This document shows, one piece after another, positions 15,632-24,009 of a stretch of DNA of 64,000 nucleotides. Every line of letters starts with the position of its first letter. The first letter of the stretch is position 1. The translations under genes and the position numbers were made by a program. Under the pieces are notes generated by a model. That model made no database searches and was not told the origin of the DNA. It saw only the letters and a list, made by a program, of their open reading frames with translations. The stretch is from Zoogloea sp035335645. GTDB taxonomy: Bacteria; Pseudomonadota; Gammaproteobacteria; Burkholderiales; Rhodocyclaceae. The stretch is taken from positions 1 through 64,000 of the forward strand of contig DAOQMM010000002.1 in the NCBI GenBank assembly GCA_035335645.1, read 5' to 3'.

Positions 15632-17551
15632 TCAGCCCGCGTTCATCGCCAGCATCAGCTGGTTGATCCGCTTCACGAAGCTGGCCGGATCATCCAGGGT
15701 GCCGCCTTCGGCGAGCAGCGCCTGATCGAAGAGCACCGCCGCCCAGTCGTCAAACTGGCCGGTCTCGTACTTGAGACGCAGCACCACCGGGTGGGCCGGA
15801 TTGATCTCGAGGATGGGCCTGGACATGGGCATGCTCTGACCAGCCGCCTTCATCAGGCGGGCCAGATTCATCCCCATGTCGTGCTCGTCGGCGACCAGGC
15901 AGGCCGGCGAATCGGTCAGGCGGTGGGTGATGCGCACGTCCTTGACCTTGTCACCGAGGCTGCCCTTCATCTTGTCGAGGAGTTCCTTGAATTCTCCGGT
16001 CTCCTTCTCGACGGCGGCCTTCTCGGCTTCGTCCTCCAGCGTGCCCAGATCCAGGCCACCCTTGGCGACCGAGGCCAGCGCCTTGCCGTCGAACTCGGTG
16101 AGGTGGCCGACGACCCATTCGTCCACGCGGTTGGACAGGAGCAGCACCTCGATGCCCTTCTTGCGGAAGATTTCCAGGTGCGGGCTGTTCTTGGCGGCGT
16201 TGAAGCTGTCGGCCGTGACGTAATAGATCTTGTCCTGCCCTTCCTTCATGCGGCCGATGTAATCCGCCAGGGAGACGGTCTCGTCAGCCGTGTCGGCCTG
16301 GGTGGAGGCGAAGCGCAGCAGACCGGCGATCTTCTCCTTGTTGGAGAAATCCTCCCCGACGCCTTCCTTCAGCACCTGGCCGAATTCCTTCCAGAAGGTG
16401 GTGTACTTGTCCTTCTGGTTCTCGGCCAGGTCTTCCAGCAGACCCAGCACCTTCTTCGTGCAGCCGGCGCGCAGGGTGTCGATGTCCTTGGATTCCTGCA
16501 GGATCTCCCGCGACACGTTGAGGGGCAGATCGTTGGAATCCACCACCCCGCGCACGAAGCGCAGGTAGAGGGGCATCAGCTTCTCGGCGTCGTCCATGAT
16601 GAAGACGCGGCGCACATAGAGCTTGACGCCGTGACGGGCCTGGCGGTCCCACATGTCGAAGGGGGCATGGCCGGGGACGTAGAGCAGCTGGGTGTACTCG
16701 TGGCGACCTTCCACGCGAGAGTGGGTCCATGCCAGCGGGGGCTCGTAGTCGTGGCCCACGTGCTTGTAGAACTCGGTGTATTCCTCGTCGCTGACGTCGG
16801 ACTTGGGCCGCGCCCACAGGGCGTTGGCCTTGTTGACGGTCTCGTCTTCGTCGGTGACGACCTGTTCCTTCTTGTCCTCGTCCCAGCTTTCCTTCTTCAT
16901 CACAATGGGCTGAAGAATGTGGTCGGAGTACTTGCGGATGATGGACTGGAGCTTCCAGGCGGACAGCAGATCGTCCTGGTCCTCGCGCAGGTGGAGGGTG
17001 ATCTCGGTGCCGCGGGATGCCTTTTCGATGGGCTCGACGGTGTATTGGCCGGCCGTGTCACCGGTCATGGTGCACTCCCATTTCACCGCGTCACCGGCCG
17101 ACAGCCCGGCCCGGCGGGTGCGCACCGTCACGGTGTCGGCAACGATGAAGGCCGAGTAGAAGCCGACCCCGAACTGGCCGATCAGGTGCGCGTCCTTCTG
17201 CTGGTCGCCGGTCAGCTTGCCGAAGAACTCCTTGGTACCGGATTTGGCGATGGTGCCCAGGTGGGTGACCACTTCGTCACGGCTCATGCCGATGCCGTTG
17301 TCGGCGATGGTCAGGGTCCGGGCGGCCTTGTCGTACGCGACGCGGATCTTCAGTTCGGCATCCTCGGCCAGCAGGGCGCCGTTCTCAAGGGCCTCGAAGC
17401 GCAGCTTGTCGCATGCGTCCGACGCGTTGGAGACCAGCTCGCGCAGGAAGATTTCCCGGTTGGAATACAGGGAATGAATCATGAGGTGCAGCAGCTGCTT
17501 CACCTCGGCCTGGAAGTTCATCGTTTGGGCGGACATCTGTTCGACAGCCAT
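15632..17551 (-). CDS. htpG: Molecular chaperone HtpG (Hsp90)
   Basis: The 639-aa protein is bacterial Hsp90. The N-terminal ATPase domain has ELVSNASDACDKLR, the DNGIGMSRDE lid motif and GQFGVGFYSAF; the middle domain has the conserved SREILQESK client/ATP loop; the C-terminal dimerisation domain ends normally. The start at 17551 (MAVEQMSAQTMNF) is chosen because GGAG lies 8 nt upstream; the more distal in-frame start at 17605 and the internal Met at 17536 lack one. It is monocistronic and followed by a strong terminator. No heat-shock promoter could be confidently assigned between it and the divergent kinase gene. Confidence 0.97.
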   Translation of the reverse strand: MAVEQMSAQTMNFQAEVKQLLHLMIHSLYSNREIFLRELVSNASDACDKLRFEALENGALLAEDAELKIRVAYDKAARTLTIADNGIGMSRDEVVTHLGTIAKSGTKEFFGKLTGDQQKDAHLIGQFGVGFYSAFIVADTVTVRTRRAGLSAGDAVKWECTMTGDTAGQYTVEPIEKASRGTEITLHLREDQDDLLSAWKLQSIIRKYSDHILQPIVMKKESWDEDKKEQVVTDEDETVNKANALWARPKSDVSDEEYTEFYKHVGHDYEPPLAWTHSRVEGRHEYTQLLYVPGHAPFDMWDRQARHGVKLYVRRVFIMDDAEKLMPLYLRFVRGVVDSNDLPLNVSREILQESKDIDTLRAGCTKKVLGLLEDLAENQKDKYTTFWKEFGQVLKEGVGEDFSNKEKIAGLLRFASTQADTADETVSLADYIGRMKEGQDKIYYVTADSFNAAKNSPHLEIFRKKGIEVLLLSNRVDEWVVGHLTEFDGKALASVAKGGLDLGTLEDEAEKAAVEKETGEFKELLDKMKGSLGDKVKDVRITHRLTDSPACLVADEHDMGMNLARLMKAAGQSMPMSRPILEINPAHPVVLRLKYETGQFDDWAAVLFDQALLAEGGTLDDPASFVKRINQLMLAMNAG

Positions 17552-17630
17552 AAAGCTTGCTCCATAGGGACCGTAAACGTCCCACATATGGGTGCGTCCA
17601 CGCATCTTTCAAGTCCCGTCCGCATCTTTC

Positions 17631-19433
17631 ATGGAACCTTCCCACGCTTCACCGTCCGGCTTCGCCGAATCCGACCGCCCGGCGGATGTCCTGCCTGCCG
17701 GAACGTCGAAGGGCCGACGTTTCAGCCGACAGCGGATCGCGATCTGGGGCGGTTTCGCGCTGCTTGCCGCGCTCGTGGCGGCCGTCGCGGTGTCCCTGCT
17801 GCGCTACGACCGGGCCCAGGCCCTGCATCGCGCCGAGGCGGAACTGCGGGGCCTGACCCGCGTGCTCGAAGAACACGTCGCCCGCACCTTCGGCGAGACC
17901 GACAGTGCACTCAGCGACCTTGGCCAGCAGCTGAGTGGCCGTCTGGGGAGCGACGCGCCGTCGGAGCGGGACCTCAACGCTCTCCTCCGCCAGCGCGCAG
18001 CCCATCTCCCGCAGGTCGAATACCTGTATGTGGAGCGGGAGGACGGCAGCCTCCTCGCGGACACGTTCGACCTGCCGCGCGGCGCGGAAGCCGAAGCGCC
18101 GAAGCGCGGTCTGCCCACCCTGCACGACGGCCTCGAGATCGCGGCGCCCGTCCGCAGTGCCCATTCGGGCCACTGGGTCACCCCCGTCAAACGCCAGATC
18201 TACGACGCGGCCGGCAAGTTCGTCGGGGTCGTTGGCGCCGCCATGAGCCAGGACTACTTCAACGGCGTCTACCGTGACCTGCAGATCTTTCCGGACGATG
18301 CCATCCTGATCGTCGATGCCACCCGCGGCACGCTCCAACTGCGCCACCCCCCGACCGATGGGCAGGTCGGTGCGCCCCTGGGGCCGTCCTCTGCCCTGGG
18401 ACTGGATGCAAACCGGCGCAGCGCGGTGAGCATCGAGGGCGACGAGACGCCCGCCGCCCGCCTCACCGCCTTCCGGCGTCTGGCAGACTACCCGCTGGTG
18501 GTGGGCGCCAGTCGCCCGCTGGAGCGCGTACTGGCCGGCTTCAGCGACAATTTTCGGCGCATCAGCGCCGGTGCGGCCCTGCTGATCGCGCTCCTCGGAG
18601 TGCTCGCGCTGCTCCTGCACCGGGACAGCCTGCGGCGCGACGGGGACCGCCAATCCCTGGCCGAGGTCAATGCGAATCTGGAAGAGCGCGTCCGTACCCG
18701 CACGGCCGAGCTGGAGCAGTCCAATCGGGAACTGGTCAGTTTCAGCTATTCCATTTCCCACGACCTGCGCGCTCCGCTACGGGCCATCAACGGCTACGCC
18801 CATCTGCTCGACGAGGAATACGGCGACCGCCTCGATGAAGGCGGCCACGCTTACCTGGCCCGTCTGCGCAAGGCCAGCCTGCGCATGGGCGAACTGATCG
18901 ACGAGCTGCTGAAACTCGCCAATGTCTCGCGCCAGCCCCTGCACATCGAATTGACCGACGTCAGCACCATGGCACGGGAGATCCTCGACGAATTTGCCGC
19001 CCAGTCATCCGGGCGCGTCGTCCACATCCACGTGGAAGACGGTCTCGCCACCGAGGCAGACCCCAATCTGCTGCGCACGGCCCTGCAGAATCTCCTGGGC
19101 AATGCCTGGAAGTTCACCCGCGACAGCCAGCCCGCCCTGATCCAGGTGGGCGGCCGACCCCATGGCCAGGAGCGGCTGTTCTATGTCACCGACAACGGCG
19201 TCGGATTCGACCTGGCCCACGCTGGCAAGCTGTTCGAGCCCTTCCAGCAACTCCACAGGAACGCTGGTTTTGAAGGCTCCGGCATCGGGCTGGCCAGCGT
19301 GCGGCGCATCGTCGAACGGCATGGCGGCTCGGTGTGGGCCGAGTCGGCGCCTGGCGCCGGCACCACGATCTTCTTCACCCTGCCACGCAGCCCGGCCATC
19401 GTTCGCCGCCCGCGGGAGCGGGTGCAGGTCTGA
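17631..19433 (+). CDS. Membrane-bound sensor histidine kinase
   Basis: From the ATG at 17631 the protein is 600 aa; a GTG 39 nt upstream is also possible, and neither has a strong ribosome site. A membrane segment (about 35-55) is followed by an extracytoplasmic sensor region (about 60-305) of the double-Cache type, a second membrane segment (about 310-330), a short coiled coil, and a HisKA domain with phospho-acceptor His377 in SISHDLRAPLR. The C-terminal HATPase domain has N-box NLLGNAWKF, DNGVGFD and EGSGIGLASV. There is no HAMP or receiver domain, and no response regulator gene is adjacent, so its partner is encoded elsewhere. Signal unknown. Confidence 0.88.
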   Translation: MEPSHASPSGFAESDRPADVLPAGTSKGRRFSRQRIAIWGGFALLAALVAAVAVSLLRYDRAQALHRAEAELRGLTRVLEEHVARTFGETDSALSDLGQQLSGRLGSDAPSERDLNALLRQRAAHLPQVEYLYVEREDGSLLADTFDLPRGAEAEAPKRGLPTLHDGLEIAAPVRSAHSGHWVTPVKRQIYDAAGKFVGVVGAAMSQDYFNGVYRDLQIFPDDAILIVDATRGTLQLRHPPTDGQVGAPLGPSSALGLDANRRSAVSIEGDETPAARLTAFRRLADYPLVVGASRPLERVLAGFSDNFRRISAGAALLIALLGVLALLLHRDSLRRDGDRQSLAEVNANLEERVRTRTAELEQSNRELVSFSYSISHDLRAPLRAINGYAHLLDEEYGDRLDEGGHAYLARLRKASLRMGELIDELLKLANVSRQPLHIELTDVSTMAREILDEFAAQSSGRVVHIHVEDGLATEADPNLLRTALQNLLGNAWKFTRDSQPALIQVGGRPHGQERLFYVTDNGVGFDLAHAGKLFEPFQQLHRNAGFEGSGIGLASVRRIVERHGGSVWAESAPGAGTTIFFTLPRSPAIVRRPRERVQV

Positions 19434-19445
19434 ACGGCGCGCCGC

Positions 19446-19997
19446 TCATTCGTAGCGGATCTCGACGACCTCGATCTCGCGCACGCCGGCCGGGCTGGCA
19501 AAGCGCACCACATCCCCCTCCCGCGCCTTCAGCAAGGCCCGCGACAGAGGCGCGATCCAGCTGATGCGGCCTTCTGACGCATTGGCCTCGTCCACGCCGA
19601 CAATCTGGTAGGTCTGCTCGGCGTCGGCGCTGGCGTCGAACACCGTCACGGTGGCGCCGAAGAAGACCTGCTCGGTGTTCTCCTGCTCGGACGGCGTCAC
19701 CACGGTTGCGGTTTCCAGGCGCTTGACCAGGAAGCGCACGCGCCGGTCGATCTCCCGCAGGCGCTTCTTGCCGTAGATGTAGTCGCCGTTCTCCGAGCGA
19801 TCGCCGTTGGAGGCAGCCCAGCGCACCGTCTCCACCAGGGCCGGCCGCTCCACCCGGACGAGCTGGTCGAGTTCCGCCCGCAGACGCTCGAAACCGTTGC
19901 GGGTCATGTAGTTGCGGGTGCCCGGCGGCAGGCTCGGTGCGCCGGCCGGCGCATCCTCTTCGTCGTCGTCCGATTCCTTGACGAATGCCTTGTTCAC
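19446..19997 (-). CDS. greB: Transcription elongation factor GreB
   Basis: I use the GTG at 19997, preceded by AAGGGA at a 6-nt spacing, because GreB proteins start M-N-K-A-F-V-K-E; longer frames add an unrelated N-terminus. The protein is 183 aa. An N-terminal acidic insertion (ESDDDEEDAPAG) precedes the coiled-coil finger with the acidic tip SENGDYIYGKKRLREIDRR. The C-terminal FKBP-like domain includes PLSRALLKAREGDVVRF. GreB rescues backtracked RNA polymerase by stimulating transcript cleavage. It is divergent from the dehalogenase-like gene. Confidence 0.93.
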   Translation of the reverse strand: MNKAFVKESDDDEEDAPAGAPSLPPGTRNYMTRNGFERLRAELDQLVRVERPALVETVRWAASNGDRSENGDYIYGKKRLREIDRRVRFLVKRLETATVVTPSEQENTEQVFFGATVTVFDASADAEQTYQIVGVDEANASEGRISWIAPLSRALLKAREGDVVRFASPAGVREIEVVEIRYE

Positions 19998-20126
19998 CTG
20001 GAGTCCCTTCAGTGCGCGCGTTGCGAGGGGGGCAATGGTAGGAGCGCCGCGACCGCGACGCAAGCGGCCCGATCACGCTCACGGGGCGCTATGATGGGGG
20101 CCCGCCCGTCACCGGAGTCTGCCGCC

Positions 20127-20807
20127 ATGCATCCGATCCTGTCCGGCAAACGCGTCCTGCTCACCCAGGCCGACTGCTTCATGGGCCCCGCCCTGCAGCG
20201 TGTCTTCGAGGCGGCCGGTGCCGCCGTGATCGCTGACGACCGCCCCCTGCTCGACCCGGCGCTGCCGGAAGCGCTGGTCCGTCAGGCCGGCGACATCGAC
20301 ATCCTGCTGGCCCATCTCGCGGTGCCGAGCCCGCGTACGCCGGCCACCGACGTCGCCGATGACGAATGGCGCGAGGTCTTCGCCCATCTGGTGGATCCCC
20401 TCCCCCGCCTGGCCCGCGCCGTGCTGCCCGGCATGGTGGCCCGCGGCAGCGGTCGCATTCTCGTCCTGGGCAGCGCGTCGGCCCTGCGGGGCATGCGCAA
20501 TGCCTCGACCTACAGCGCTGCCCGTGGCGCCCAACTGGCCTGGGTGCAGGCCCTCGGCGTCGAGGTGGCGCGGAGCGGCGTGCGGGTCAACGCCATCGCC
20601 CAGAACTTCGTCGAGAACCCCACCTATTTTCCCCCAGAAGTCCAGGCCAACCCGGCGTTCCAGGAGCGTCTGGCGCGGGAGGTGCCCCTCGGCCGACTGG
20701 TCAGCGCGGACGAGGACGCCCGCTTTGCGGCCTATCTGTGCTCGGATGACGCCGACTGTTTCGTCGGTCAGGTCTTTCCCGTGTGTGGCGGCTGGGCCGT
20801 CCGCTGA
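20127..20807 (+). CDS. Halohydrin dehalogenase-like SDR-fold protein
   Basis: The ATG at 20127 (GGAG about 10 nt upstream) gives 226 aa. It has the short-chain dehydrogenase fold but not its cofactor motif: where SDRs have the Gly-rich TGxxxGIG it has T13-QADC-F18-M-G20, i.e. T-x4-F-x-G. The catalytic set is Ser116-x12-Tyr129-x3-Arg133, with Arg replacing the SDR Lys. These two patterns together define halohydrin dehalogenases, which use Ser-Tyr-Arg to expel halide from vicinal haloalcohols and form epoxides, and in reverse accept nitrite, azide or cyanide. The segment VENPTYFPPE also resembles that family. It is 18 bp before nitronate monooxygenase. A non-catalytic SDR relative is the alternative. 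Confidence 0.75.
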   Translation: MHPILSGKRVLLTQADCFMGPALQRVFEAAGAAVIADDRPLLDPALPEALVRQAGDIDILLAHLAVPSPRTPATDVADDEWREVFAHLVDPLPRLARAVLPGMVARGSGRILVLGSASALRGMRNASTYSAARGAQLAWVQALGVEVARSGVRVNAIAQNFVENPTYFPPEVQANPAFQERLAREVPLGRLVSADEDARFAAYLCSDDADCFVGQVFPVCGGWAVR

Positions 20808-20825
20808 ACCCGCTCGAACAGGTCA

Positions 20826-21890
20826 ATGCCCATGCGCCTGCAGGAACTGTTGTCCATTGAATGGCCCCTCATCCAGGCGCCCATGGCGGGCGTCCAGGGC
20901 AGCGCCCTCGCCATGGCCGTCAGCCAGGCCGGCGCGCTCGGCTCCCTGCCCTGCGCGATGCTGACGCCCGATGCGCTGCACGCCGAACTGGCCGCCCTCA
21001 GCGCATCGACCGCGCGAGCCTACAACGTCAATTTCTTCGCCCACACGCCGCCGCAGCCGGATGGGGCGCGGGAGGCGGCCTGGCGGACGCAGCTCGCACC
21101 CTATTACCGGACATTCGGCATCGATCCCGCGGGCATTGCTACGGGGCCCGGCCGGATGCCCTTCAGCGCGGCCATCGCCGATCTCGTCGAACCCTTCCGC
21201 CCGCCCGTGGTGAGCTTCCATTTCGGTCTGCCCGATGCCGCCCTGCTGGCCCGCGTCAAGGCCTGGGGCGCCCGGGTGCTGTCGTCCGCGACGACCGTCG
21301 AGGAGGCGCGCTGGCTGGCCGCGCGGGGCGTCGACGGGATCATCGCCCAGGGGCTCGAGGCCGGAGGGCATCGGGGCCATTTCCTCGACCACGATCTCAC
21401 GGTCCAGTCTGGCACCTTCGCGCTGCTGCCCCAGATCGTCCGCGCCGTGCAGGTGCCGGTCATCGCGGCAGGCGGCATCGCCGATGCGGACGGGGTAGCT
21501 GCCGCCATGGCGCTCGGCGCGGCGGGTGTCCAGGTGGGCACGGCCTACCTCCTGTGTCCGGAGGCCACCACTTCGCCGATTCACCGGGCGGTCCTGCGCA
21601 CGGAGTCCGCCCGGCACACGGCGCTGACCAATCTCTTCTCCGGGCGCCCGGCCCGCGGCATCGTCAATCGCTTGATGCGCGAACTGGGCCCGCTCAATCC
21701 GGAAGCGCCCGAATTCCCGCTGGCGACAGCGGCGGTTGCGCCGCTTCGCGCGGCGGCCGAGGCGCTGGGTTCCGGCGACTTCTCGCCGCTCTGGTGCGGG
21801 GAGAATGTGTCTGGCTGTCGGGAAATCCCTGCCGCAGAACTGACCCGCGCCCTGATTCAGGGCTTCCAACGGCGGGAGACCGCGTGCTGA
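20826..21890 (+). CDS. Nitronate monooxygenase (class I-like)
   Basis: The 354-aa FMN enzyme of the 2-nitropropane dioxygenase family has the TIM-barrel opening PLIQAPMAGVQG, the catalytic-His loop GLEAGGHRGHF (about residues 177-187), and the FMN phosphate-binding stretch PVIAAGGIADADG followed by GVQVGTAYLLCPE. It oxidises alkyl nitronates (for example propionate 3-nitronate) to carbonyls plus nitrite, a detoxification role. Fusion to no other domain is seen. It lies in an operon with the dehalogenase-like gene upstream (18 bp) and overlaps the YkgJ gene downstream by 7 nt. Enoyl-ACP reductase FabK is a fold relative but lacks the GGHRG loop. Confidence 0.88.
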   Translation: MPMRLQELLSIEWPLIQAPMAGVQGSALAMAVSQAGALGSLPCAMLTPDALHAELAALSASTARAYNVNFFAHTPPQPDGAREAAWRTQLAPYYRTFGIDPAGIATGPGRMPFSAAIADLVEPFRPPVVSFHFGLPDAALLARVKAWGARVLSSATTVEEARWLAARGVDGIIAQGLEAGGHRGHFLDHDLTVQSGTFALLPQIVRAVQVPVIAAGGIADADGVAAAMALGAAGVQVGTAYLLCPEATTSPIHRAVLRTESARHTALTNLFSGRPARGIVNRLMRELGPLNPEAPEFPLATAAVAPLRAAAEALGSGDFSPLWCGENVSGCREIPAAELTRALIQGFQRRETAC

Positions 21891-22168
21891 AGGCCCACGC
21901 GGAGGCGCCCGTGCCGTGTCGTGAAGCGTGCGGCGCCTGCTGCATCGCCCCGTCCATTTCCAGCCCGATTCCCGGCATGCCTGAGGGCAAGCCCGCGGGC
22001 GTGCGCTGCGTCCAGCTCGACGCGGCGGATCGCTGCCGCATCTTCGGACAAGCGGAGCGTCCTGCCGTGTGCGGCTCCCTGCGGCCGACGCAGTCCCTGT
22101 GCCGCGGCAGCCGCGAGGAGGCGCTGCAGGCCCTCGCCTGGCTCGAGGCGCACACGGCGCCGGGCTGA
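21884..22168 (+). CDS. YkgJ family cysteine-cluster protein
   Basis: A GTG at 21884, inside the end of the nitronate monooxygenase gene, gives a 94-aa protein with a Cys cluster C-x3-C-x2-CC (CREACGACC) and three further Cys in RCVQL, RCRIF and VCGSL, plus a late one in SLCRG. The family is predicted to bind zinc or iron-sulfur; its role is unknown. The overlapping start implies translational coupling to the upstream enzyme. A second YkgJ protein is encoded at 35560-35892. Confidence 0.82.
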   Translation: MLKAHAEAPVPCREACGACCIAPSISSPIPGMPEGKPAGVRCVQLDAADRCRIFGQAERPAVCGSLRPTQSLCRGSREEALQALAWLEAHTAPG

Positions 22169-22321
22169 GTCCATTCCGCGCCGGTGCGTCCCGGGCGTCC
22201 TTCGTCCATTCGCCGTCATCCGTATTGCGGCAGGAAGAATAAGCATTCCGGATCATATTGGTTCGTCGGCCGGACTGAACGTCCTAGACTCCGGCCCATC
22301 TCCTTCGCCGGACGCGCTGTC

Positions 22322-23050
22322 GTGCCCCCTCCCCAGACCCCTGCTGCGACCCTCATTGTCCCCGGCTACCTGGGCAGCGGCCCGGCCCATTGGCAAAGCT
22401 GGATCGAATCCCGGATCCCCGACACCCGCCGTGTCCGCCACGTCGATTGGGACGCCCCGGTGCTGGCGCGCTGGGCCCAGGCGGTGCGCGACGAGATCGA
22501 CGCCGCCGCCGGTCCCCTGTGGCTGGTGGCCCACAGCTTCGGCTGCCTCGCCAGCGTGGTGGCGGCGGCTGATCGCCCGGACAAGGTGGCGGGCCTGATG
22601 CTCGTCGCGCCCGCCGACCCGGAGCGCTTCACGCCCCGCGGGGTCCGTACGTCCACCGGCGGCGTGACGGAGCCCGGTCTCTCCGGCTGTCTGCCGCGCC
22701 GCCTGCTGCCCATGCCCGGTCTGGTCGTGGCCAGCACCAACGATCCATGGGTGCGCCTTTCCTCCGCCGCCTACTGGGCCGATCAGTGGGGCTGCCGTCT
22801 GGCGGAAATCGGCGCGGCCGGACATATCAATGCGGACTCCGGTCACGGCCCATGGCCGCTCGGTTTGCGCCTGTTCGAATCCCTGCGGCGGGCGGCCGGT
22901 GACTGGCCGCTGGGCCGGATCGATGGGAACGCGCAGCCGCGGGGCGGGCGGCATGGCGCCCTCGCCCGCGTCCGTCAGCTCACCCGCTTAGCCTCCGGAC
23001 GGGAAACGGGCGGCGGCGCGCCGTCAGAACCGTCGGGGCGCGGCGGCTGA
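22322..23050 (+). CDS. RBBP9/YdeN family serine hydrolase
   Basis: The most sensible start is GTG at 22322, just before the conserved PPPQTPAATLIVPGYLGSG opening; the frame is open further upstream but without similarity. The protein is 242 aa. The nucleophile elbow is AHSFGCLAS, a relaxed G-x-S-x-G in which Ala replaces the first Gly, usual for this family. Catalytic Asp and His are expected in STNDPWV and the GAAGHINADSGHG segment. The last 40 residues are low-complexity and basic, beyond the normal length of about 190. Substrate unknown. It follows the YkgJ gene by 153 bp, so it may or may not share a transcript. Confidence 0.82.
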   Translation: MPPPQTPAATLIVPGYLGSGPAHWQSWIESRIPDTRRVRHVDWDAPVLARWAQAVRDEIDAAAGPLWLVAHSFGCLASVVAAADRPDKVAGLMLVAPADPERFTPRGVRTSTGGVTEPGLSGCLPRRLLPMPGLVVASTNDPWVRLSSAAYWADQWGCRLAEIGAAGHINADSGHGPWPLGLRLFESLRRAAGDWPLGRIDGNAQPRGGRHGALARVRQLTRLASGRETGGGAPSEPSGRGG

Positions 23051-23064
23051 CGGCCCCTCCCCGT

Positions 23065-24009
23065 TCAGAACGGCCCATCGCTGCCCGTTTCGGGGCGCAG
23101 GGCGCCGCGCACCACGGCCTCGGAGAGCTCCGGTGCGCACAGCTCGATGAAGCGGTAGGCAAAACCGCGGAGAAAGTGGCCTCGGCGCACGGCGATGCGC
23201 GTCACGTTTTCACCGAAGAGGTGGTCGCTGGGCAGCATGCGCAGGGCGCGGTCGCGCTCGGCGTCGTAGGCCATGGAGGCCACGATGCCGATGCCCAGGC
23301 CCAGCTCCACATAGGTCTTGATCACGTCGGCGTCGAGGGCCGACATGACGATGTCCGGCGTGAAACCGGCCTGGGCGAAGGTTTCGTCGATCTTCGCACG
23401 GCCGGTGAAGCCTTCGTGGTAGGTGATGAGGGGATGCTCGGCCACGGCTTCGAGGGTGAGCGGTGTGACCGCCTCCAGCGCATGCCCGGCCGGGACGATC
23501 ACCGCGTGGTGCCAGCCGTAGTACGGGAAGGACACGAAGTCGGACACGCCGGCCAGGGCTTCGGTGGCGATGCCGATGTCGGCGCGGCCGTCCAGCAGCA
23601 TGGCGGCGATCTCGCCGGGGCTGGCCTGATGCAGCATCAAATGCACCCTGGGGTATGCCTGCTTGAAGCGCGTCACCACCCGTGGCAGGGCGTAGCGCGC
23701 CTGGGTGTGGGTGGTGGCCACGGTGAGCTGGCCGTGATCCTTGTTGCTGAACTGCTCGGCGATGCTCTTGATGTTGCGCGCGTCCATCAGCATGCGGTCC
23801 ACCACCGCAGAGAGCTCCCGCCCCGGCTCGGTGAGCCCGAGCAGGCGCTTGCCCTTGCGGACAAACAGTTCCAGGCCCAGCTCGTCCTCCAGGTCCTTGA
23901 TGTGCTTGGAGACACCCGACTGGGACGTGAACAGGGCGTTGGCCACCTCGGTCAGGTTGAAGTTGCGCCGGACCGTTTCATGAATGATGCGCAGTTGCTG
24001 GAAATTCAT
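23065..24009 (-). CDS. cysB: LysR-family CysB-like regulator
   Basis: The 314-aa protein starts MNFQQLRIIHETVRRNFNL and has the N-terminal winged helix of CysB/Cbl (QSGVSKHIKDLEDELG) followed by a periplasmic-binding-fold effector domain. CysB activates sulfur-assimilation genes in response to N-acetylserine. It is the last gene of the sulfate uptake operon: its ATG shares one base with the stop of cysA in a TGATG, so synthesis is coupled to the transporter. That placement would give positive autoregulation if it binds the palindrome upstream of the operon. Confidence 0.93.
   Translation of the reverse strand: MNFQQLRIIHETVRRNFNLTEVANALFTSQSGVSKHIKDLEDELGLELFVRKGKRLLGLTEPGRELSAVVDRMLMDARNIKSIAEQFSNKDHGQLTVATTHTQARYALPRVVTRFKQAYPRVHLMLHQASPGEIAAMLLDGRADIGIATEALAGVSDFVSFPYYGWHHAVIVPAGHALEAVTPLTLEAVAEHPLITYHEGFTGRAKIDETFAQAGFTPDIVMSALDADVIKTYVELGLGIGIVASMAYDAERDRALRMLPSDHLFGENVTRIAVRRGHFLRGFAYRFIELCAPELSEAVVRGALRPETGSDGPF

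Noticed and set aside
17552..17605. Upstream start for htpG
   Set aside because: The start at 17551 has a well-placed GGAG; the longer form has none, and HtpG proteins begin near MSAQTM.
22184..22321. Upstream extension of the RBBP9-like hydrolase
   Set aside because: The extra 46 residues have no similarity to the family, and the conserved fold begins right after the GTG at 22322.
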